The notes under the pieces were generated by a model, which worked only from the letters and a program-made list of their open reading frames with translations, did not search any database and was not told the origin of the DNA. From contig NZ_LAJY01000365.1 in the NCBI RefSeq assembly GCF_000963705.1, positions 1 to 5,852 of the forward strand: a stretch of DNA of 5,852 nt, read 5' to 3'. The position numbers and the translations under genes were made by a program. Shown here one piece after another: positions 1 through 5,040 of this stretch. Numbering within the stretch: position 1 is the first letter of the stretch; each line of letters begins with the position of its first letter. The DNA is from Elstera litoralis. Its GTDB lineage: Bacteria > Pseudomonadota > Alphaproteobacteria > Elsterales > Elsteraceae.

Positions 1-1001
1 CGAGAGCGAGAAGATCGTCGCTACCGGGCTGGTCGCCGCCGATATCGGCGGCCAAGGTCGCGAGGGCCGCGCGCACGGCAGCATGGGCGGCGGGCGTCGC
101 GAGGCTTTGCGCGGCGTAGAGCGCGATATCGCCGTCGTTCAGCCCCGTCGCCGCGATTGTCTGGAGCCGCGCTGCCAGGGCGCGGGCCGCGACCGGATCA
201 ACCGTCAAAGCTTGGTCCAAGGCCGTCGCGATTTCGGCGCGGGTCCGGCGCAAGGGCTGAGCGATGGCGGCCAATGCGGCGTCCGCCCCCGTGGTCTGCT
301 CGATGATCTGCCCGAAGCGGCGCGCATCGGCAATAACGGCGGCAAAAAGGTTCGAGATTGGCGGCATCGACGGCGGGGGTGAGCGCCCGCAACCGGGTTT
401 CGAGACCGTGGAATGCCACTTTTTCGGTTGCGACCAGCAGCATATCGAGGTCGCTCAAGGCCTGATCGCCCCCGCCGCTCGCGCCCGCCAAGACCGCCAA
501 ACCCGGCAGGCAATCCGCCAGCATTTCGGCGAAATAGCGTAGGGTTTCCGTGTCGGCATGCAGCGCGCCTTCGGGCACCTCGGGGACGCCCGTGTGCAGG
601 TCCGCGCTTTTTGCGCCAGGGTGCAGGGCCGCGTCGAGGGCGTGCAGCAACGCTTGCGGCGCGGGCTCGTCCAGACCGCTGACGATGCCATGCTCGCGCA
701 GGAGGCGGATCCCGTCCAGGCTTTCGGCCAGCAGATCGCGGATCGCGGGCGTGAAGGCTTGGCGCTCGCTGCGCACTTCCGCCAGCAGGCTTTCGGCGTG
801 ATGGGCTAGGGCTTCGAGACCGCGCAGGCCGAGCACGCGGGCAAGGCCTTTGATCGAGTGGAAGCCCCGGAACAGTGCGGCAATCGCCGCCTTATCGGGC
901 AGCTCGCCCTCCGGCAGAAACAGAATGGGTTCGATCTCGTCGAGATGCTGCTGGGTTTCAACGGCGAATTGTTCGACCAGATCGGAATTATTGGCGTTCA
1001 T
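1..1001 (-). pseudogene. CheA-like Hpt-domain signalling protein, frameshifted as read and cut by the left edge
   Basis: The N-terminus is a histidine phosphotransfer (Hpt) domain, about residues 5-105. It carries the motif FRGFHSIKG with the phospho-accepting His at residue 48, followed by an LG and helical heptads typical of CheA P1 domains. Such domains receive phosphate from a kinase core and pass it to receiver proteins in the cytoplasm. The start is ATG at 1001, with GGGAGG (1012-1017) 10 bases upstream. The ATG overlaps the stop of the preceding receiver gene (ATGA), so the two are probably translationally coupled. Reading is in frame to Pro218. After the T run (plus-strand A5, 344-348) it goes out of frame and stops at 198. 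Dropping one T restores an open frame (FAAVIADARRFGQIIEQ and onward) of about 114 codons to base 1. This part is Ala/Leu-rich and helical. No kinase, ATPase or CheW domain is visible, so CheA identity is inferred from the Hpt domain and the neighbours. A separate long Hpt protein is also possible. Confidence 0.8.
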
Positions 1002-1402
1002 CGGGTTAGCGCCTCCCGCAGCGTCTGAACGAGCGGTGCGCCGTCCTCCCCCTCCCAGATCAACGGCAGCGGCCCGGCGGGTTTTGCGACCAGAGCGGTA
1101 GCCCCCGCCCGAAGCAGCGCACTTGCCGTAGCGCTCCCCGGCGCGGCGGCGCTGCTGAGGGCGAGGATGGGGGCGGGACCGAGCAAGGCGAGTTTGGCGA
1201 TCACGGTCGCCGGATCCTGCGGCAGGCTATCGGTATCGATCAGGATGCGGTCTGTCGCCGCCGCGCCGCGCGCCGCCGCAAGCGCCGCATCCACCGAGGT
1301 TGCCGAGGCGAGAAGCTCAAACTCCCCCTGGAGCCGGTCCAACAGGAGGGCGTGCAAGACGGGCTCAAAGCCTATGAGAACGAGCCTCGGGTTCACGGAC
1401 AT
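998..1402 (-). CDS. small CheB-type receiver-domain protein, partly degenerate
   Basis: This 134-residue protein resembles a lone receiver domain of the CheB kind. It starts with a beta strand (RLVLIGFEP) where receivers have VLIVDDS. A putative phospho-accepting Asp56 lies in ILIDTDSLP, matching the LDVEMP position. ALSS near 81-84 matches the Ser/Thr strand. The ending GATALVAKPAG has the conserved Lys107-Pro pair, as in the CheB motif GAxDFVxKPxG. The acidic pair of the pocket is altered to Phe12-Glu13, so Mg2+ binding and phosphorylation may be weak or lost. There is no methylesterase domain and no DNA-binding domain. It lies 25 bases after the triple CheW gene and overlaps the Hpt gene by four bases, so it probably works in the same complex, perhaps as a phosphate sink or dock for the Hpt domain (inference). 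The ATG at 1402 is used here as the boundary, but AAGGA at 1402-1406 fits a GTG start at 1396 better (132 residues). The family call is moderate because similarity is confined to short motifs. Confidence 0.72.
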   Translation of the reverse strand: MSVNPRLVLIGFEPVLHALLLDRLQGEFELLASATSVDAALAAARGAAATDRILIDTDSLPQDPATVIAKLALLGPAPILALSSAAAPGSATASALLRAGATALVAKPAGPLPLIWEGEDGAPLVQTLREALTR

Positions 1403-1408
1403 CCTTTT
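1402..1408 (-). promoter_or_regulatory. ribosome binding site that favours a GTG start at 1396
   Basis: On the minus strand AAAAGGA runs directly into the ATG at 1402, leaving no spacer for that ATG. The same motif sits five bases before the in-frame GTG at 1394-1396, a normal Shine-Dalgarno distance. The real start of the receiver gene may therefore be codon 3. Confidence 0.45.
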
Positions 1409-1427
1409 CTAACGCAATGCCAGAGGG

Positions 1428-2876
1428 TTACAGGGGCGGCAGGAGCCGGTCGAGCGAAACCACGCTCATTAGGCGATCCTGGATGTGAAGAATTTGTGAA
1501 ATCGGCAGATTATGGGCGTCTTCCGCCGGGCTAATATGGCTTTCCGGCACGGTTTCGATGCGCAAGACTTGGTGGACGATCACCCCGGCAATGCCGCCTT
1601 CAACCATCGCCAGCAGGCAGGGCGGGTTCGGCTCCAGCAGGATCGGCTCGCCCCCGCCGCTGAGGATCTGCCGCAGATCGATGACCGGCACCACGGCGTC
1701 GCCCACGTCGGCGAGCCCATGAAAGCCGGTGCCGCGATCGGGGATCGGCGTTACTTCGATCGACGCTTCCAGACGCTGAATGCGGTCGAGCGGCACGGCC
1801 AGGAACTCGCGGCCAATGCGCAACGTGAGATACTGATGGAATTCCATCGGCTTGACCGGGGCGGCCAGCGGGGCCGGGGCGGCGGTCGCGCGCGGCACCC
1901 ACAAAGCCACCTCGTCGCGGATCGGGCGCAGCAGCGTTTCCGTATCGAGAATACCGACGATGGTTGCGTCGGATTTCACCAGATAGCTCGCGATTCCGGC
2001 GACCGGCTCGCGCAGCGCATGCACCTGATCGGCCGCGTAACGATCAATCCCCAGGCTGTGATCGGCAATGAGCGCCACCTCGCCCCCATCCAGTCCGACC
2101 ACGACCCCCAACCTGCCGGGTTTGCCTTCTGGGCGGCCCAGCAGCGCGGCGAGCGAGAGGCCCAGCAGCGGCTCGCCGCGCCGGTTGAGCAGCCCGGCAA
2201 TCCACGCGGGCGCGTGCGGGGCAGGGCGTAGGGTGGAGAGTTCCAGCAGTTCGACGAGGTGATCGATCTTGATCGCATAAACCTCGTCGCCGACTTCCAG
2301 CATCAAATAGGGTTGAGTTTGGTCGGGGCTGGCCTCGTCATCGTCGAGCGCGGCTGCCCCACTTTCCGTTGCCAGCAGCACCGCGCCGCTTTCGGCGAAG
2401 CTCATCAGGCTGGTGTCGGTCGTCAGATGGTCGAGGTTCAGCACGGACGTGCGCGCTGGCCCCTCGCCGAACTGACCGAGGATCATCGGGGCGGTGGCGC
2501 GCGCCTCGGGCGTTGCGAAGTTGATCTGCTCCGGGTCCACCTGGAGCATGGCGTGAACCTGATCGACCCGCAGGCCGACGCTGCCGCCGAGATCGGAAAT
2601 CAACACGATAACGCCCGCTTCGCTCGATTGCAGACCGAGAATAGCGGCGAGGCCGATTTGGGGGACGACCTGGCCCATTGCCAGAACCAGCCCTTCAAAC
2701 GGCGGCGGACTGAAGGGAAGGGGGGTAACGAAGGTGCTTTCGGTAACGCCGATCACCCGGTCGAGCGGGATGGCGAAACGCTGGCCCACCACAGCAACGG
2801 AGAGGTAGCGAACGAAGCCCTGAACGGCGACCAGACTTTTGCGTTCCACCGCGCCGTTCTCGGGCTGTGCCGCCAT
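1428..2876 (-). CDS. chemotaxis scaffold protein with three CheW-like domains
   Basis: This 482-residue soluble protein contains three successive CheW-like beta-barrel domains, at about residues 20-155, 187-325 and 344-482. CheW domains couple chemoreceptors to the CheA kinase. Each copy shows the family pattern: a YL-x-h-x-V-G-xx-FAIPLDRI-type first strand pair (FAIPLDRVIGV; VYAIKIDHLVEL; FLAVPLDRIQRL) and a central Gly-turn-Pro-V-hydrophobic block (GLVLAMGQVVPQIGL; GLLNRRGEPLLGLSLAALLG; GLADVGDAVVPVIDLRQIL). The linkers are acidic (DDDE, near 175-185) and Ala/Pro-rich (near 328-343). A normal CheW is about 150-170 residues, so this is a triplication or fusion. The three domains have diverged: the second keeps the NRRGE turn most like classical CheW, while the first has lost the Arg-Gly. 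I chose ATG at 2876 because GGGAAGGG lies 9 bases before it. The upstream in-frame TTG at 2885 abuts that motif. It is the first gene of a minus-strand operon with the receiver and Hpt genes, so it probably organises that signalling complex. Confidence 0.93.
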   Translation of the reverse strand: MAAQPENGAVERKSLVAVQGFVRYLSVAVVGQRFAIPLDRVIGVTESTFVTPLPFSPPPFEGLVLAMGQVVPQIGLAAILGLQSSEAGVIVLISDLGGSVGLRVDQVHAMLQVDPEQINFATPEARATAPMILGQFGEGPARTSVLNLDHLTTDTSLMSFAESGAVLLATESGAAALDDDEASPDQTQPYLMLEVGDEVYAIKIDHLVELLELSTLRPAPHAPAWIAGLLNRRGEPLLGLSLAALLGRPEGKPGRLGVVVGLDGGEVALIADHSLGIDRYAADQVHALREPVAGIASYLVKSDATIVGILDTETLLRPIRDEVALWVPRATAAPAPLAAPVKPMEFHQYLTLRIGREFLAVPLDRIQRLEASIEVTPIPDRGTGFHGLADVGDAVVPVIDLRQILSGGGEPILLEPNPPCLLAMVEGGIAGVIVHQVLRIETVPESHISPAEDAHNLPISQILHIQDRLMSVVSLDRLLPPL

Positions 2877-2885
2877 CGCTCGCAA

Positions 2886-2893
2886 CCCTTCCC
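2886..2893 (-). promoter_or_regulatory. ribosome binding site of the triple CheW gene
   Basis: GGGAAGGG on the minus strand ends 9 bases before the ATG at 2876. It touches the in-frame TTG at 2885, which argues against that longer start. Confidence 0.55.
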
Positions 2894-2912
2894 GCTTGTT
2901 CGATAGGGAGTG

Positions 2913-2941
2913 AGTATCGGGGCGTAACCCTTAAACATCAA
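2913..2941 (-). promoter_or_regulatory. candidate sigma70-type promoter of the chemosensory operon
   Basis: On the minus strand TTGATG (2936-2941) is followed after exactly 17 bases by GATACT (2913-2918). Each box matches four of six consensus bases. Transcription would start near 2906, giving a leader of about 30 bases before the ATG at 2876. A short inverted repeat CGATA-N9-TATCG (2901-2919) overlaps the -10. It lies in the only gap between the regulator gene and the CheW gene. Many alphaproteobacterial promoters are poor matches to this consensus, so this remains a candidate. Confidence 0.35.
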
Positions 2942-2954
2942 TGGTTTTCATTGA
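2938..2954. repeat. inverted repeat TCAATG-N5-CATTGA in the gap after the regulator gene
   Basis: A perfect 6-base inverted repeat with a 5-base loop (GTTTT) overlaps the candidate -35 box of the chemosensory operon. It could be a protein-binding site. It is too AT-rich and short, and lacks a following T run, to be a convincing terminator for the regulator gene that ends at 2992. Confidence 0.35.
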
Positions 2955-2991
2955 ATGCCCGTAAAAGATGTGCCTGCGACCGGGGGTTAAA

Positions 2992-3719
2992 TTATGTCCC
3001 AAGAATATCGGACAAGGGGGCGGGCGAAAGTGGCTCGGCGATGAGGTCCAACCCGTCTTCCAACTCGTCGAGATGATGCACCATCAGATCGGCGGCGCGG
3101 TCGCCGTCGCCGGCTTCGATGGCAGCGGCGATGGCCTCGTGATGGTCGGTGCCGCAAACGCGCGCGCGCGGGCTTTGGTAGAGAAGAATAATCAGCGAGG
3201 AGCGGGCGACGAGTTCGCGCAGAAGGCCTTCATAGAGCCGGTGATCGGCTTTGGCGGCCACGAGCAGGTGAAATTCCCCCGAAAGCCGAATGGCGGCGCG
3301 CTGGTCGCCCCGCTCCAGCGCGGCGCGTTCGGCGGCGAGATGGGCGGCAAGTTCGGCCCCGAAAGCGGCTCGGCGCGCGGCAGCCAGGCGGGCGATGACG
3401 GGTTCGATCAGCGTGCGCGCCTCAAAGACTTCGCGGGCGTCTTTGGGGGTGGGGCGGGCGATGAACGCGCCGCGATTCTTTTCGATGACGACGATACCTC
3501 GCGCGCCAAAGACTGAAGGGCCGCCCGCACGATGGTGCGGCTGACACCATAGATTTGGCCTAGATCATCTTCGCCCAGCTTCGTGCCGGGCAGCAGGCGG
3601 TGTTCCAGAATCGCGGTGACGACGCCCTGATGAATCGCCTGTGCCCGATCGACCGAGCGCCCGCCGCGCGCGGCCCTGCCCGGTTTCGAGTCGAAGGAGG
3701 GATCTACCAGCCCGCTCAT
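2992..3719 (-). pseudogene. GntR-family (FadR/FCD) transcriptional regulator, frameshifted as read
   Basis: The N-terminal part (residues about 26-90) is a GntR winged helix: AIHQGVVTAILEHRLLPGTKL, then LGQIYGVSRTIVRAALQSLARE. The frame then breaks. After GAG (3498-3500) the bases GT (3496-3497) need one more base, most simply a G, giving a Gly. With that base the protein continues IVVIEKNRGAFIARP and an FCD ligand-binding domain to the TAA at 2992, totalling 242 residues, the usual size. The FCD part has the expected conserved histidines: EFHLLVAAKADHRL (His151), a DHHEAI stretch (His193-194) and MVHHL (His215-216). Such domains often bind a metal and a small carboxylated ligand. As read, the product would be a 103-residue protein with the DNA-binding half only. 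The start at ATG 3719 has a GAAGGA site six bases upstream. The gene is divergent from the ABC importer, so its likely role is control of that operon, usually as a repressor released by a transported compound (inference). It may be a real mutation or a sequencing error. Confidence 0.88.
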
Positions 3720-3725
3720 CTATCG

Positions 3726-3731
3726 TCCTTC
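3726..3731 (-). promoter_or_regulatory. ribosome binding site of the GntR-family gene
   Basis: GAAGGA on the minus strand stands six bases before the ATG at 3719. This is the strongest start signal in that frame and supports 3719 as the true N-terminus, even though the gene is broken further on. Confidence 0.6.
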
Positions 3732-3780
3732 AATTGCATTTTGCCGAAAAGCAGCCGTTTTCTTTACCGCCCGGCGCTTG

Positions 3781-3809
3781 TTCACGCTACCAGCAAATTT
3801 TTGTATACG
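3781..3809 (+). promoter_or_regulatory. candidate promoter of the ABC importer operon
   Basis: TTCACG (3781-3786) and TATACG (3804-3809) are exactly 17 bases apart, and each matches four of six sigma70 consensus bases. The -10 lies inside the GntR-type operator, the arrangement expected if the regulator blocks polymerase. Transcription would begin near 3816, leaving a leader of about 190 bases. Confidence 0.38.
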
Positions 3810-3810
3810 A
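3801..3810. promoter_or_regulatory. predicted FadR/GntR-type operator TTGTATACGA
   Basis: The site fits the known FadR-subfamily operator pattern, a palindrome of the form T-N-GT-NN-AC-N-A with GTA-TAC at its centre. It lies between the divergent regulator and importer genes and covers the candidate -10 of the importer promoter. A second perfect palindrome, ACGATCGT (3807-3814), overlaps its right end. The link to the neighbouring regulator is inferred from position and family. Confidence 0.5.
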
Positions 3811-3995
3811 TCGTTGATTGTTTTGTGTGCGAATGCCCCAAAGTTCAGCAACGACCCACGCTGCTAGGGGTGGGAACCATGGAAAACGGCCCGGAAACCG
3901 ATGGGTCAATGGTTGGCACAAGCTTTGCGATACAGGCTGGTATGCAGAGGGCGCGCATCTTGCGGGCGTCCCTGTCCCTCCGCCGACCGAGAGGC

Positions 3996-3999
3996 AAGG
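3996..3999 (+). promoter_or_regulatory. weak ribosome binding site for the importer ATPase
   Basis: AAGG stands five bases before the ATG at 4005. It is modest, but it precedes the start that gives a normal ABC ATPase N-terminus. A competing AGGGG at 3866-3870 lies eight bases before the in-frame ATG at 3879. Confidence 0.4.
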
Positions 4000-4004
4000 T
4001 ACCG

Positions 4005-4985
4005 ATGGCCGATCCCGCCCCGCTCGAACTTGTGGCCGTGACCAAACGCTATGGGACGACGGTTGCGGTCGATGCGGTCGATCTGAAGATTCCGGCGGGC
4101 ACCTACTGCTGTCTGCTCGGCCCCTCGGGCTGTGGCAAATCCTCGACCCTGCGCATGATCGCGGGGCACGAGACGATCAGTTCCGGCGACCTCATTCTGG
4201 GGAATGCCAATGTCACCGATCTGCCGCCAGCGCAGCGCGGCACGGCGATGATGTTTCAATCCTACGCGCTATTCCCGCATCTCTCGGTGCTCGATAATGT
4301 TGCCTTTGCGCTCAAGATGCGCGGGATCGAAAAATCCATCCGCCATGAAAAAGCGATGCGCTTGCTCGATCTGGTGGCGATGGTGCCCTATGCCGCCCGG
4401 CTTCCGGCGCAACTTTCCGGCGGGCAGCAGCAGCGCGTGGCGCTCGCCCGCGCGCTGATTACCGAGCCGCAGATTCTGCTCCTCGACGAGCCGCTGTCGG
4501 CGCTCGACCCGTTCCTGCGCGTGCGCATGCGCGCCGAACTGAAACGGCTTCAGCGCGAACTCGGCATTAGCTTTATCCACGTCACTCACGGGCAGGAAGA
4601 GGCGATGGCGCTGGCCGATCTCGTGGTGGTGATGAACGGCGGCAAGATCGAACAGCAAGGTAGCCCCCGCGCGGTCTTCAACGCGCCGCGCACCGAATTC
4701 GTCGCGCGCTTCATGGGCGGGCACAATGTGCTGAAATCGCTCGACGGGCTGATTGCCGTGCGCACCGACCATGTGATCGTCGCCCCGATGGGCGGCCCCG
4801 GTCGCCCCGCCCGCGTGACCGAGGTGGAATATCAAGGCGCGTGGATCCACGCCAGCCTTACCGCCGAAGACGGCACCGAACTCATCGCGCTGGTGCCGGA
4901 AGCCGCCTACGATCTGAACCCGTTCCAGCCCGGCGCGATTGTTTCGATCACCTGGGACGCGGCCGCAGCCCACCACCTCGTTTAG
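4005..4985 (+). CDS. ABC importer ATP-binding protein, PotA-like
   Basis: This is the nucleotide-binding subunit that powers uptake of a small solute at the cytoplasmic face of the inner membrane. At 326 residues all motifs are present: Walker A GPSGCGKSS (39-47), Q-loop Gln85 in FQSYALFPH, signature LSGGQQQR (137-144), Walker B ILLLDE (157-162), D-loop SALD (165-168) and the switch His195 in HVTH. The FQSYALFPHLSVLDNVAFAL block is typical of the PotA/FbpC/UgpC group. The C-terminal part (about 240-326, including RVTEVEYQGAWIHASL) fits a TOBE domain and is somewhat shorter than in PotA. The ATG at 4005 gives MADPAPLELVAVTKRYG, a standard beginning. Open frame extends upstream, and the ATG at 3879 would add 42 residues rich in Arg and Ser that resemble no ABC domain. 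It is followed after 55 bases by a PotD-like binding protein, which supports a polyamine-type or related importer. The substrate is not determined. Confidence 0.95.
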   Translation: MADPAPLELVAVTKRYGTTVAVDAVDLKIPAGTYCCLLGPSGCGKSSTLRMIAGHETISSGDLILGNANVTDLPPAQRGTAMMFQSYALFPHLSVLDNVAFALKMRGIEKSIRHEKAMRLLDLVAMVPYAARLPAQLSGGQQQRVALARALITEPQILLLDEPLSALDPFLRVRMRAELKRLQRELGISFIHVTHGQEEAMALADLVVVMNGGKIEQQGSPRAVFNAPRTEFVARFMGGHNVLKSLDGLIAVRTDHVIVAPMGGPGRPARVTEVEYQGAWIHASLTAEDGTELIALVPEAAYDLNPFQPGAIVSITWDAAAAHHLV

Positions 4986-5029
4986 TTTTTCGCCCCCCAC
5001 GCCGCCGCGCCCTGCGTCGGCCTTCTATC

Positions 5030-5036
5030 AGGAGAG
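5030..5036 (+). promoter_or_regulatory. ribosome binding site of the binding-protein gene
   Basis: AGGAGAG ends four bases before the ATG at 5041, with the GGAG core six bases from it. It is the best Shine-Dalgarno match in the window, in keeping with the high expression usual for periplasmic binding proteins. The 55-base gap before it shows no clear terminator, so it is probably co-transcribed with the ATPase gene. Confidence 0.65.
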
Positions 5037-5040
5037 TATC

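Larger units (their letters stand above)
3720..4004. other. 285-base divergent regulatory gap between the regulator and importer genes
   Basis: The gap separates two divergent genes. Its left part (3721-3830) is richer in A and T than the flanking genes and holds the regulator's ribosome site, a candidate plus-strand promoter and a GntR-type operator. The right part (about 3831-4004) would be a leader of the importer mRNA. It is open in the frame of the ATPase, with ATGs at 3879 and elsewhere, but the peptide it would encode does not look like part of an ABC ATPase. A weak CCCAC-N10-GTGGG hairpin lies near 3855-3874. I recognise no riboswitch or small RNA here. Confidence 0.6.

Noticed and set aside
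1512..2231. Long plus-strand open frame (239 codons) inside the CheW gene
   Set aside because: It is antisense to a clearly conserved triple CheW protein and its peptide has no recognisable domain. High GC content creates such frames.
2259..2906. Plus-strand open frame of 215 codons over the first part of the CheW gene
   Set aside because: Antisense shadow with no family motifs, spanning the CheW start region.
3159..3170. Alternating CG run, possible Z-DNA or simple repeat
   Set aside because: It encodes a Pro-Arg-Ala-Arg-Val stretch of the FCD domain in frame and is too short to mean more in a GC-rich genome.
3600..4004. N-terminal extension of the ATPase back to 3600
   Set aside because: It would overlap the divergent regulator gene, promoter and operator. 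The ABC domain begins properly at 4005.
4269..5000. Minus-strand open frame of 243 codons opposite the ATPase gene
   Set aside because: It mirrors the codons of a complete ABC ATPase with all motifs, so it is a shadow.
4986..5040. Terminator between the ATPase and binding-protein genes
   Set aside because: There is a GC-rich stretch but no clear stem followed by a T run, and gene order favours co-transcription.
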